Notes: generated by a model not told the origin, from the letters alone. 37,507 nucleotides of DNA from Roseomonas sp. CECT 9278 (GCF_918698155.1 NZ_CAKKLX010000047.1:1-37507); one strand, 5' to 3'. Positions 25,005-34,679 are shown, counted from the stretch's first letter. Numbers and translations: made by a program.

Positions 25005-26678
25005 ATGACGCTCCGCTTCGACGCCATCACCGCCCCGCGGCCGGACCGCGACAGCCTGGCCGCGACGCATGCCACGATCGATGCGCGCCTCGATGCCGGC
25101 GACCGCCTCGGTGCGCTGGCACTGTGGGATGCGGCGCGGCGCGACCACGACACCTGGTCGTCGCTGGTGCATCTGCGCTTCGCGCAGGACACCACCGATG
25201 CCGAAGCGGTCGCCGCGCGCGAATACGCCGATGCCCTGGCGCCCGAGGCCGCGACGCACGAGACCGCGCTGAAGCGCCGCCTGCTGGCGGACGCCGACCG
25301 CGCCGGTCTCGAAGCCGCCGCCGGCGCCCATGCCGTGGCGCTGTGGGAGACCGACATCACCGCCTTCGATCCCTCGATCGCCGCCGAGACCGAGGAGGAG
25401 AGCCGCCTGTCCGCCCGCTACACCGCGCTGCTGGCGGGGGCGAAGGTTCAGGTGAAGGGGCAGGTGGTGAACCTGTCGGGCATCACCCCCTTCGCCGAGG
25501 ACCCCGACCGCGCGACGCGCCACGAGGCCGAGGCCGCGCGCTGGGACTTCTTCGCGCGCAACGGCGACGCGCTGGACGGCATCTACGACCAGCTGGTCAA
25601 GCTGCGCACCGGCATGGCGCGCAAGCTGGGCGATGCCACCTTCACGCCGCTGGCCTATCGCCGGATGCGGCGGCTCGACTACGGCCCGGCGGACGTGGCG
25701 CGGTATCGCGACGCCGTCGCGCAGCATGTCACGCCGCTGGTCGCGCGCATCCTGGAATCGCGCCGCGCCGGCTTCGGCTGGGACCGCCTGCGCTACTGGG
25801 ACGAGGCGCTGATCGACCCTGCCGGCAACCCGAAGCCGGCCGGCGACCACGACACGCTGGTGCTGGCCGCGCAGACCATGTTCGACCGCATGGACCCGCG
25901 CATCGCCGGCTTCTACGGGATGATGCGCGAGGGTGGATTCCTGGATCTGAAGAACCGCCCGGGCAAGGCGGGCGGCGGCTTCTGCACGTCGTTTCCCTCC
26001 GTCGGCGCGCCGTTCATCTTCGCCAACTTCAACGGCACGCACAACGACATCGGCGTCTTCACGCACGAGATGGGCCACGCCTTCCAATGCTGGGAAAGCC
26101 GCCACCAGCCGGGCGTGGACTACCTCTGGCCGACCATGGAGGCGGCCGAGATCCACTCCATGTCCCTCGAATACCTGACGCATCCGCAGATGGGGCTGCT
26201 GGTGGGCGATGCCGCGGCCGATCGCTACCGCGCCATGCACCTGGTGCAGGCGCTGGCGTTCCTGCCCTATGGCGTCTGCGTTGATCACTTCCAGCACGAG
26301 GTCTACGCGAACCCGGATGCCACGCCCGCGCAACGCCACGCGATCTGGCAGCGGCTGGAGCGCCACTACATGCCGTGGACCGACTACGGCGACCTGGCCT
26401 ATCCCGCCAAGGGCGGGCGCTGGCAGGCAAAGCAGCACATCTACAACTCGCCCTTCTACTACATCGACTACACGCTGGCGCTGTGCGTCGCGCTGCAGTT
26501 CTGGGTGTGGTCGCGGCGCGACGCGAAGGGCGCGCTCGATGCGTATGTGGCGCTGTGCGGGCGCGGCGGGTCGATGCCCTTCCAGGGGCTGGTGGCCTCG
26601 GCCGGGCTGGTCTCGCCCTTCGCGGAGGGCGCGCTGGAGGCGGCGGTGCGCGAGGCCGCGGCGGTGCTGGGCGTCTGA
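25005..26678 (+). CDS. M3-family zinc metallopeptidase (oligoendopeptidase F-like)
   Basis: The 557-aa protein carries the M3 active site HEMGHAF (His354, Glu355, His358). The third ligand is probably Glu382 in MEAAEIHSMSLEYL. Other landmarks are GGGFCTSFPSVGAPFIFANFNGT before it and YYIDYTLALCVALQFW after it, both typical of PepF/M3B enzymes. These cytosolic peptidases cut short oligopeptides. An in-frame ATG at 24981 would add eight residues; neither start has a strong ribosome-binding site. There is no signal peptide. Confidence 0.92.
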   Translation: MTLRFDAITAPRPDRDSLAATHATIDARLDAGDRLGALALWDAARRDHDTWSSLVHLRFAQDTTDAEAVAAREYADALAPEAATHETALKRRLLADADRAGLEAAAGAHAVALWETDITAFDPSIAAETEEESRLSARYTALLAGAKVQVKGQVVNLSGITPFAEDPDRATRHEAEAARWDFFARNGDALDGIYDQLVKLRTGMARKLGDATFTPLAYRRMRRLDYGPADVARYRDAVAQHVTPLVARILESRRAGFGWDRLRYWDEALIDPAGNPKPAGDHDTLVLAAQTMFDRMDPRIAGFYGMMREGGFLDLKNRPGKAGGGFCTSFPSVGAPFIFANFNGTHNDIGVFTHEMGHAFQCWESRHQPGVDYLWPTMEAAEIHSMSLEYLTHPQMGLLVGDAAADRYRAMHLVQALAFLPYGVCVDHFQHEVYANPDATPAQRHAIWQRLERHYMPWTDYGDLAYPAKGGRWQAKQHIYNSPFYYIDYTLALCVALQFWVWSRRDAKGALDAYVALCGRGGSMPFQGLVASAGLVSPFAEGALEAAVREAAAVLGV

Positions 26679-26758
26679 TCGCGCGGCGCCGGCGGCCAGG
26701 GCTTGCGCGCAACGCATCCGCGCCGGATGGTTCGCGCAACACCAAGGAGGACACGCCG

Positions 26759-27734
26759 ATGACCCAGCGCATCCCCCGCCGCGCCACGCTCGGGCTGCTC
26801 GGCGCCGCGCTCGCTGCGCCGGCGGTGCGGGCGCAGTCCTTCCCAGCGCGGCCGATCCGCCTGATCATTCCCTATCCGCCGGGCGGCGGCACCGATGCGC
26901 TGGCGCGGCCCTTCGCCGAACGCTTCCGTGCCCGTCTCGGCCAACCGGTGGTGATCGAGAACCGCGGCGGCGCCGCCACCACCATCGGCATGGAGGCCGC
27001 CGCGCGCAGCGCGCCCGATGGCCATACGCTGGTGATCAACGCCGACAACATCGCCTACTTCCCCTTCCTGTACCGCAGCCTGCCCTACGACCTGTTCCGC
27101 GACTTCGCGCCGGTCGGCTACATGGCCGAGACGCCGCTCGTGGTGGCCGTGAATCCCGCGGTGCCGGCCACGACGCTGCAGGACTTCATCGCGCTGGCGA
27201 AGGCGGAGCCGGACAAGTTCACCTTCGCCAACCCCTCGGTCGGATCGCCGCATCACCTCGGCTTCGAATTGCTGGCGCGCGAGGCCGGCATCCGCCTGGT
27301 GCAGGCGCAGTATCGCGGCGGAGGGCCGGCCACGACCGACGTGGTGGCGGGGCATGTGCAGCTGGGCGTGTTCAGCCAGGGGCAGCGTCAGCCGGCATTT
27401 CGCCGCCGGCACGCTGAAGCCGCTGGCGCTGCTGTCGCCGCGGCGCTCGGCCGTCGCGCCCGGCATTCCCACCACCGCGGAAGCGGGACTGCCGCGCGCC
27501 GTCTCCGCGCTGCGCTTCCTGATGTTCGCGCCGGCCGCGACACCAGCGCCGGTGATCACCACGCTGCACGCGGCAATGGCGGCGACGCTTGCCGAACCGG
27601 AATTGCGTGCGCAGCTGGTCGCCGCCGGCTTCGACATCACCGTGACCACGCCGGACGAAGCGACCGCGCTGCTGCGCGCCGAACGCGAACGCTGGGCGCC
27701 GATCATCCCGGCGCTGAACCTGTCGCTCGATTGA
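26759..27734 (+). pseudogene. Bug/TctC receptor gene interrupted by a +1 frameshift
   Basis: The first part (from ATG 26759, behind AAGGAGG) encodes a signal peptide ending AAPAVRAQ and typical Bug sequence: PARPIRLIIPYPPGGGTDALARP, VVIENRGGA, QAQYRGGGPATTDVVAGHVQLGVFSQG. The frame is then lost, and the rest (SVSRHFAAGTLKPLALLSPR to IPALNLSLD) continues in another frame. Removing one G from the GGGG at 27379-27382 restores a normal 324-aa protein. No other damage is visible and the codon bias is intact on both sides, so this is a very recent mutation, a sequencing or assembly error, or, less likely, recoding. The next gene starts 11 bp after the stop. Confidence 0.88.
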
Positions 27735-27745
27735 AGGACCGCGCC

Positions 27746-28477
27746 ATGGCCGTGCTCGATATTCCTGGGGATGCCGCCCGTGCGCTCGCCACCGTGCAGG
27801 CGGGCGGTGTCATCCTCATGCCGATGGATGTCGGCTATGCCGGGGTGGGCGGCTGCCAGGACGCGCTGATGCGCCTGTTCCGCGCCAAGGGCCGCGGCAC
27901 GCACAAGCGCAATGCCATGCTCGGCACGCTGGCGCTGCACGACGAGATCCACCTGCTCGATGCGCGCGGCAAGCAGATGGTGCGCGCCCTGGTCGAGGAC
28001 CACGACCTGCCGGTCGCTGTCGTCTCGGCCTTCCGCGCCGACCACCCGCTGCTGCGCGCCCTGGGCGACGACGCGCTGGCCGCCAGCACCGATGGCGGCA
28101 CGCTGGCCATGCTGATGAATGCCGGCAATTTCCAGGGCGAGATCGCCCGCCAGGCCGCGGCCGCCGGGCAGCCGCTGTTCGGCTCCTCTGCCAACCTGAC
28201 AGGCACCGGCCCGCGCTTCCGTCTCGAGGACATCCAGCCCGAGATCCGTGCCGTGGCCGGCACGGTGATCGACTACGGGCTGCAGAAGTTCCACACCTAC
28301 CGGCGGTCGTCGACCATGATCGATTTCCGCACCCTGGAAGTGGTGCGCATCGGCTCCTGCTACGAGGTCATCGCCGATGTGCTCCGGCGCAATTTCGGCG
28401 TCGAGCTGCCGCCGGACCCGGGCATCGACGCCCTGCCCTCCGGCCATCTGCGGGAGGCGCAGCGCGCCTATACCTGA
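27746..28477 (+). CDS. Sua5/YciO/YrdC-like domain protein
   Basis: This 243-aa protein has a YrdC-type alpha/beta domain: GGVILMPMDVGYAG, an ALMRLFRAKGRGTHKR stretch resembling the family's KxR motif region, and QPLFGSSANLTGTGPRF, which matches the family SSAN motif. The C-terminal 60 residues (from DYGLQKFHTYRRSSTMIDF) extend beyond the minimal domain. True Sua5/TsaC makes threonylcarbamoyl-AMP for tRNA t6A. This protein is more divergent and sits after a Bug receptor gene, so it may serve another reaction. GAAGGA precedes ATG 27746. It is in the likely operon of the frameshifted receptor. Confidence 0.78.
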   Translation: MAVLDIPGDAARALATVQAGGVILMPMDVGYAGVGGCQDALMRLFRAKGRGTHKRNAMLGTLALHDEIHLLDARGKQMVRALVEDHDLPVAVVSAFRADHPLLRALGDDALAASTDGGTLAMLMNAGNFQGEIARQAAAAGQPLFGSSANLTGTGPRFRLEDIQPEIRAVAGTVIDYGLQKFHTYRRSSTMIDFRTLEVVRIGSCYEVIADVLRRNFGVELPPDPGIDALPSGHLREAQRAYT

Positions 28478-28516
28478 TGCCCGCGGCGCGGGACCACGCG
28501 TTGCCGACGGCGTGAC

Positions 28517-29203
28517 TCACGGCCAGGCGGCGCAGGCCTCGAAGCCGATCTCGCGCGCCTGGGCGTGGGCGCCCTCGACCCATTCCGCCACCAGCGGATG
28601 CGCCAGCACCGCATCGGCATAGGCCTGCGCATCCGGCGCCAGCGCCACGGAATAGGTGCGGAAGCGCGAGGCCATCGGCGCCCACATCGCATCCGCGAAG
28701 TTGAAGCGCGCGCCGAACAAGTATGGCCCGCCCGCACCCCAGGCGGCGCGCGTGTCGCGCCAGGATTGCTGCACGCGCGCGACCTGCGCCTCGACGCCCG
28801 GGCGCCCCAGCAGCTTGGCGTTGGACGGAATCCCGTTCGCGATCGGCCAGCGCTTCACCAGGTTCATCGGCATCGCCGCGCGCAGTTCCGCGAAATGCGC
28901 GTGCATCTCGGCGGCCGACATCCGTGCCGCGGTGCGCGCGCGCAATTCGCCCGGCCAGATCGCGCAGCCCGGCGCGCGTTCCCACAAATATTCCGCGATC
29001 GCCAGCGTATCGGTCACGACGACGCCGTCATCCACCAGCACCGGGATCAGCCCGGTCGGCGAGGCCGCCGCCAGCCGCGCCTTGCTCTCGGGGCGCGAGA
29101 GCAACAGCGTCTCGGCCTCGAAGGGCAGGCCCGACAGCCGGCAGGCCAGCCAGCCGCGCATGGTCCAGGTGGAGGACCACTTGCCCCCGATGATCAGCCG
29201 CAT
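28517..29203 (-). CDS. Glutathione S-transferase-like protein
   Basis: The 228-aa product has an N-terminal thioredoxin-like GST domain. LIIGGKWSSTWTMRGWLACRL contains the likely catalytic Ser, and PTGLIPVLVDDGVVVTDTLAIAEYL holds the cis-Pro and Asp-Thr/Ser glutathione contacts. The helical C-terminal domain includes PYLFGARFNFADAMWAPMASR. This is the zeta/maleylacetoacetate-isomerase-like pattern common in alphaproteobacteria. The substrate is unknown. It is divergent from the M20-like gene (108 bp) and convergent with the YrdC-like gene (39 bp between stops). Confidence 0.88.
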   Translation of the reverse strand: MRLIIGGKWSSTWTMRGWLACRLSGLPFEAETLLLSRPESKARLAAASPTGLIPVLVDDGVVVTDTLAIAEYLWERAPGCAIWPGELRARTAARMSAAEMHAHFAELRAAMPMNLVKRWPIANGIPSNAKLLGRPGVEAQVARVQQSWRDTRAAWGAGGPYLFGARFNFADAMWAPMASRFRTYSVALAPDAQAYADAVLAHPLVAEWVEGAHAQAREIGFEACAAWP

Positions 29204-29311
29204 CCTGCGAAGCCCCCCAATTCGATGCGCGCGAGGATGCGGCCGGTGCGGCGCTTGACGCAACGCCGCGGCCGCCGAACCATCGCGCGAATCACCCGGG
29301 AATCCTGCCGC

Positions 29312-30628
29312 ATGTCCGCATCCGATGTCGCCGCCCGTGTCGCCGCCGCCGCCGAGGCCGGCGGCGAGGCCTCGGTCGCCTTCCTGCGCGAATTGATCGG
29401 TCTCCAGCGATCCGGCGAGGACGCCGTGCAGGCGCGCATCGCGCAGGCCGCCGAGGCCGCGGGCTGCACCGTGGAACGCCGCCGCTACAAGCCGGCGGAG
29501 GTGCAGCTGCGCGAGGAATTCGCCGACCAATCCGCCATCGCCACCGAGGAACGCGTCGCCGTGCTGGCGCGCCTGCCCGGCACCGGCGGCGGGCGCAGCG
29601 TGATCTTCTTCGCCCATCCCGATGGCGAGGCCTTCCAGCCGCAGCATGGCTGGACGCAGGACCCCTTCGCCGGCGCCATCGTGCAGGGCCGCATCCACGG
29701 CTGGGGCGTGGCGGACGACCTGGCCGGCATCGCCACCATGGTCGAGGCGGTACGCGTGCTGCGCGCCGCGGGGCTGAAGCCGAAGGGCGACGTGATCCTG
29801 GCCAGCACGCCCTCCAAGCGCCATGCGCGCGGCGTGCACGCGCTGCTGCATGGCGGCGTGGCGGCCGATGCGGCGGTGTACCTGCACCCTGCCGAATCCG
29901 GCATCGGCATGCGGGAAGTGAAGGCGCTCGCCCCCGGGCAGCTGGTGTTCCGCGTGGTGCTGCGCGGCACCCAGCCGCCCACGCAGGAACCCGGGCATAC
30001 CGCCTTCGCGCATCTCGCGGTGAATCCCGTCGACCTGCTGCCGGCGGTGATCACCGCGCTGCGCGCGCTGGATGCGCGGCGCGGCGCGCGGGTGCACCAC
30101 CCGGTGCTGGAGGAAGCGATCGGGCGGTCCACCAACCTGCTGATCGGCGACATCCGCGCGCTGGGCGATGGGCGTGCCTCGCGCGTGCCGCCCGCGGTGC
30201 AGCTGTCCTGCGCCCTGGCCTTCCCGCCGGGCGAGAAGCTCGCCGACGTCCAGGCGGAGGTGGAGGCGGCGCTGCGCGAAGCCACCGCGACCGATGCCGC
30301 GCTGGCGGCGCATCCGCCCGAGATCGTCTTCGTCTCCGGCGTGACGGGCGCCGAGGTCGGGCAGGACCACGCGCTGTGGGCCGCGACCAGCGAGGCGGTG
30401 CTGCTGGGCACCGGCACGGCGCCCGAGATCAATCCGCTGCACACCTCCTCGGACATCCGCAACCCGATGGTGCAGTCGGGCATTCCCTGCGTCGGGCTGG
30501 GGCCGCTGTGTGGCGACCTGACGCAGAATGGCGGGCGCGACGAATGGGTGGATGTGGCGGATTACCGCCGCGGCGTGGCGGTGATCGCCGCGCTGATCGG
30601 GCTGTGGTGCGGGGCGGCGGAGGGCTGA
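29312..30628 (+). CDS. M20-like metallohydrolase lacking the usual Glu-Glu motif
   Basis: The 438-aa product follows the M20/ArgE-DapE layout. The first metal motif is FFAHPDGEAF (His102, Asp104). The bridging Asp is in HGWGVADDLAGIATMVEAV (Asp135). The late His region is NPLHTSSDIRNP. Where M20 enzymes carry the catalytic Glu and adjacent Glu ligand (usually DEE after a beta-strand), this protein reads GDVILASTPSKRHARGVHALL. The general base is therefore absent at that position. It may be a diverged enzyme or a non-hydrolytic relative. ATG 29312 gives the normal N-terminus. It lies next to the GST and has no receptor partner of its own. Confidence 0.78.
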   Translation: MSASDVAARVAAAAEAGGEASVAFLRELIGLQRSGEDAVQARIAQAAEAAGCTVERRRYKPAEVQLREEFADQSAIATEERVAVLARLPGTGGGRSVIFFAHPDGEAFQPQHGWTQDPFAGAIVQGRIHGWGVADDLAGIATMVEAVRVLRAAGLKPKGDVILASTPSKRHARGVHALLHGGVAADAAVYLHPAESGIGMREVKALAPGQLVFRVVLRGTQPPTQEPGHTAFAHLAVNPVDLLPAVITALRALDARRGARVHHPVLEEAIGRSTNLLIGDIRALGDGRASRVPPAVQLSCALAFPPGEKLADVQAEVEAALREATATDAALAAHPPEIVFVSGVTGAEVGQDHALWAATSEAVLLGTGTAPEINPLHTSSDIRNPMVQSGIPCVGLGPLCGDLTQNGGRDEWVDVADYRRGVAVIAALIGLWCGAAEG

Positions 30629-30682
30629 CCGCACGCCGGGATCCGGGGCGCGTCGCTGCCGTACGCGCTGGGAGCAGGCCGT

Positions 30683-30706
30683 GATCGGATGGACTCATCT
30701 GATCGG
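30683..30706. repeat. Imperfect palindrome in convergent spacer
   Basis: GATCGGATG..CATCTGATC (30683-30704) is an imperfect palindrome resembling those at 6166-6191 and 19684-19706. The gap 30629-30857 between the M20-like and rhodanese genes (229 bp) contains no supportable gene, and this palindrome is the only clear structure. Confidence 0.45.
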
Positions 30707-30857
30707 CTGGAGATGTTCGTGAGAACAGGGGTCTCGACGCGGTGAAGCGCGCCAAGGCGAGCAGCAATGGCCCTGGCAGGCAGGCTGGGCGGCTGCGTGC
30801 CCGCCATGGCCCGCGGCAGGGCTGCACGCCGCGCCGCGCGGCAACGCCGGGCCGGGA

Positions 30858-31385
30858 TCAGGCCGTGCGACGGTTCCAGGGCATCGCGGCCAGGATATTC
30901 GCCATGCCGCAGAAGCCGGTGGTGCCTGCGAAGACCAGCCCGGCGCCCACGAAGCCCGCCAGGCCGTAGAAGGCCGGCGCCACCAGCGTGCCCAGCAGCA
31001 CCCCCGCGAGCACCAGCGATCCCGCCGCGATCTGCACCTGGCGCATCAGCGGCAGGGGCGCGCTGCGGTTGTCGGCCACCGCCACGCCGGCGCGGCGCAG
31101 CGCATCGATGCCCCCCGCGACGATGAAGGCGCCGCCATCGCCGGCATGGGCCGCGAGCCGCGCCGCATGCTGCGCGGTGCGCGCGCCGGTGGCGCAATGG
31201 AAGATCACGGCGCCGCCGGGCGGGCCGGGCCGTCTTGCGTCATCCAGGCGGGACAGCGGCAGGTGGGCGGTTCCGGGCACGTGGCTGCGCGCGCGCTCGT
31301 CGGCCTCGCGCACATCCACCAGCAGGGCGTCGCCGGCGCGCAGCATCTCGGCGGCGCGCGTGGCGGAGATCGTCGGCAGGGTCAT
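30858..31385 (-). CDS. Rhodanese domain fused to a DUF2892-type membrane domain
   Basis: Residues 1-105 form a rhodanese domain with the persulfide-forming Cys64 in the active loop HCATGART, preceded by LLVDVREADERARSHVPG. After MRQVQIAAGSLVLAG come two hydrophobic helices (GVLLGTLVAPAFYGLAGFVGAGLVFAG), then TTGFCGMANILAAMPW. That tail is typical of DUF2892 proteins and keeps the domain at the inner membrane. Such fusions handle sulfide or sulfane sulfur. The total is 175 aa. It is downstream of aceA and the 56-aa gene on the same strand, but 148 bp separate them. Confidence 0.9.
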   Translation of the reverse strand: MTLPTISATRAAEMLRAGDALLVDVREADERARSHVPGTAHLPLSRLDDARRPGPPGGAVIFHCATGARTAQHAARLAAHAGDGGAFIVAGGIDALRRAGVAVADNRSAPLPLMRQVQIAAGSLVLAGVLLGTLVAPAFYGLAGFVGAGLVFAGTTGFCGMANILAAMPWNRRTA

Positions 31386-31495
31386 GGCGCCACGGGCCTC
31401 TGGCCGCGCCGGCGCGGCGACGGGATGTCGACGCGGCCGGCGGGGCTGTGGCCATCACTTCGGTCTGGCGAATAAATAAGTCAAGACGCATGGAA

Positions 31496-31522
31496 GGCCA
31501 GGGGGGTTCGCCGCCCCTGGCC
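31496..31522 (-). terminator. Strong hairpin after the aceA operon (possible terminator)
   Basis: GGCCAGGGG (31496-31504) and CCCCTGGCC (31514-31522) form a perfect 9-bp stem with a 9-nt loop, 11 bp past the stop of the 56-aa gene. No real T-run follows on the minus strand, so it may stabilise the mRNA 3' end instead of terminating alone. Confidence 0.45.
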
Positions 31523-31533
31523 CGCCGGGCCGT

Positions 31534-31704
31534 TCAGTGGGAAGGTCGGCCGCGCTCCCCGCAGGCCCAGCCATGGGTATGCACCAGGCCGTCATCATGG
31601 TCGTCGCGCGGCTTGATCACGACCCGCGGCTGCGGGCGGCGATGCGGCTCGCTGGCCCAGCGATGGGCATGCACCAGGCCGTCGTCGTGGCGGTCGTTGC
31701 TCAT
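31534..31704 (-). CDS. 56-aa His-rich protein with an internal duplication, downstream of aceA
   Basis: On the minus strand ATG 31704 opens a 56-codon frame ending in TGA at 31534. Its ribosome-binding site AGAGGA overlaps the end of aceA, 19 bp from the aceA stop. The protein contains two copies of one motif, DDGLVHAHRWAS (residues 7-18) and DDGLVHTHGWAC (41-52), around a basic middle with RRPQPRVVIKPR. The pattern DDGLVH-H-WA is rich in metal-binding or catalytic residue types. The matching DNA copies (about 31562-31597 and 31664-31699) differ mainly at third positions, which supports coding. I do not recognise the family. The operon position suggests a link to the glyoxylate shunt, which is inference. 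Confidence 0.72.
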   Translation of the reverse strand: MSNDRHDDGLVHAHRWASEPHRRPQPRVVIKPRDDHDDGLVHTHGWACGERGRPSH

Positions 31705-31723
31705 GGGATCGTGTCCTCTCGGG

Positions 31724-33052
<1,329 letters not shown>

Positions 33053-33094
33053 GGCGATCCTCGGGGAGTCGTTCGGCCGGGGTGTCCGGCGCCC

Positions 33095-33107
33095 GTGAAT
33101 AATTCAC
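33095..33107. promoter_or_regulatory. Palindromic operator candidate 1 (aceA side)
   Basis: GTGAATAATTCAC is a perfect 13-bp palindrome, 43 bp upstream of the aceA start codon. It shares both half-sites with the site at 33157-33172. It probably binds ScfR; that is inference from position between regulator and target. Confidence 0.65.
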
Positions 33108-33156
33108 ATTGCGCGGGCGAGATTCACCAGCGATCTTGCCTTCGACCCAGCAAGAA

Positions 33157-33172
33157 TGTGGATATATTCACA
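33157..33172. promoter_or_regulatory. Palindromic operator candidate 2, overlapping scfR -10
   Basis: TGTGGATATATTCACA is a palindrome with one mismatched pair. It overlaps a TATATT hexamer (33163-33168) that could be the -10 of scfR, with TTCGAC (33141-33146) at 16 bp as a weak -35. Binding here would repress scfR itself. A further half-site-like TGTGAAGAATGTAA follows at about 33190. Confidence 0.6.
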
Positions 33173-33206
33173 TGATGTGCTTTCAGCCTGTGAAGAATGT
33201 AAAGCG

Positions 33207-34679
33207 ATGGCCCGCCCGCTGATCGGCCGCACCGTGCGGCGCCTGCGTGCCGAACGCGGCCTCACGCAACAGGCGCTCGCCGCGCGCCTGGGCATTTCCG
33301 CGAGCTACCTGAACCTCATCGAGCACGACCAGCGCGCGGTCACCGCATCGCTGCTCATCAAGCTGACCGAGGTGCTGGGCGTCGAGCTGGCGGCGCTGTC
33401 GGGCAGCGCCGAACGGCATTTGGAATCCGGCCTGCGCGAGGTGCTGTCGGACCCGATGCTCGGCCTCGAGGAGGTGCCGGAGGCCGAGGTCGCGACCCTC
33501 GCCGCCGCGGCGCCGAATGCGGCGCGCGCGGTGCTGGCGCTGTACCGCGCCTGGCGCGTCGCGCGCGAGGATTCCTCGGGCCTGGCGCTGCCCACCGGCC
33601 GGCGCATCCTGCTGCCGAACGAGGAAGCGCGCGACTTCTTCCACGACCGCGCCAACCACTTCCCTGCGCTGGAAGCGGTGGCCGAGGCGATCGCGCGCGA
33701 GATCGCCACGCGCCCGTCGGAGATGAACCACGCCATCGCCGAACGCCTGCGCCGCGCCCATGGGCTGACCGTCACGGTCGGCCCGCTGGAGGGCGCGATG
33801 CGGCGGCACGACGCGCAGGCGCGCGCGCTGCATCTGTCGGAGTCCCTGCCGCGCGAATCGCGCGGCTTCCAGATGGCCTTCACGCTGATGCTGCTGGAAG
33901 CGCAGGAGGCGGTGGACGCCGCGCTGGCCGGCGCCGCGCCGACGACGCCCGAAGCCGCCGCGCTGATGCGCATCGGCCTGCTGAACTACGCCGCCGCGGC
34001 GCTGCTGATGCCCTATGCGCCCTACCTCGCGGCCGCGCGCGCGCTGCGCCACGACATCGAGGCGCTGGCGGCGCGCTTCGGCGTGTCCTTCGAACAAGCC
34101 GCGCAACGCCTGTCCACCCTGCAGCGCGACGGTGCGCGCGGCGTGCCGTTCTTCTTCCTGCGCGTCGATCCGGCGGGCAATGTCGGCAAGCGCTTCTCGG
34201 CGGCCGGCTTCCCCTTCGCGCGCTATGGCGGGTCCTGCCCGCGCTGGGTGGTGCACGAAGCCTTCACGACGCCCGGGCGCATCCGCGTGCAGGTGGCGCG
34301 GCTGCCGGACGGCGCGACCTTCCTGACCGTCGCACGCAGCGTGCAGGGGCCGGCGGCGCATTGGGGCGAACCCCCGCCGGTGCATGTGGTCGCGATGGGC
34401 TGCGACATCGCCCGCGCGACCGAGCTGGTCTATGCCGACGGGCTGGACCTTGAGGCCGCCGCGGTGGGCATCGGCCTGTCCTGCCGGCTGTGCGACCGGG
34501 CGGAGTGCCGGTCCCGCGCCTTCCCGCCGCTGGAGCACCGCCTGGTGCTGGACCCCGCCGTGGAAGGCGCCGCGCCCTATCGCTTCGAGACGGCGGCGCG
34601 CCCGGCGCCGGTCAGCCCAGCGCCCAGTCCTCCCGCACAGACCCGCCCCAGATCTCGGCCGGGCTTGGCTCGCCGCTGA
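33207..34679 (+). CDS. ScfR/RamB-type XRE transcriptional regulator (short-chain fatty acyl sensing)
   Basis: The 490-aa product has an N-terminal HTH (TVRRLRAERGLTQQALAARLG, ISASYLNLIEHDQRAVT), an IrrE/ImmA-like segment in the middle, and a C-terminal sensor domain of the DUF2083 type with SCRLCDRAECRSRAFPPLEH. The Cys cluster C-x2-C-x4-C is typical of the family. Relatives (ScfR, RamB, PrpC regulators) control glyoxylate-shunt, acetate and propionate genes in response to acyl-CoA. ATG 33207 fits the HTH start; an upstream ATG at 33156 would lie inside the operator region. The last 30 codons (Pro/Ser/Arg-rich) overlap the 3' end of the opposing gene by 68 bp and may be a late extension. Confidence 0.9.
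   Translation: MARPLIGRTVRRLRAERGLTQQALAARLGISASYLNLIEHDQRAVTASLLIKLTEVLGVELAALSGSAERHLESGLREVLSDPMLGLEEVPEAEVATLAAAAPNAARAVLALYRAWRVAREDSSGLALPTGRRILLPNEEARDFFHDRANHFPALEAVAEAIAREIATRPSEMNHAIAERLRRAHGLTVTVGPLEGAMRRHDAQARALHLSESLPRESRGFQMAFTLMLLEAQEAVDAALAGAAPTTPEAAALMRIGLLNYAAAALLMPYAPYLAAARALRHDIEALAARFGVSFEQAAQRLSTLQRDGARGVPFFFLRVDPAGNVGKRFSAAGFPFARYGGSCPRWVVHEAFTTPGRIRVQVARLPDGATFLTVARSVQGPAAHWGEPPPVHVVAMGCDIARATELVYADGLDLEAAAVGIGLSCRLCDRAECRSRAFPPLEHRLVLDPAVEGAAPYRFETAARPAPVSPAPSPPAQTRPRSRPGLARR

Noticed and set aside
24828..26717. N-terminal extension of the ModA-like frame across the M3 gene
   Set aside because: The extension is antisense to a well-supported M3 peptidase. Binding-protein similarity begins at 24827.
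26375..28477. One 700-codon protein joining receptor and YrdC-like sequence
   Set aside because: The frame is continuous only because of the +1 shift. The middle part is non-family sequence, and the YrdC-like gene has its own ribosome-binding site and start.
33136..33168. TTGCCT/TATATT as a standard promoter for scfR
   Set aside because: The spacer is 21 bp, which is too long. TTCGAC with 16 bp is a better, though weak, choice.
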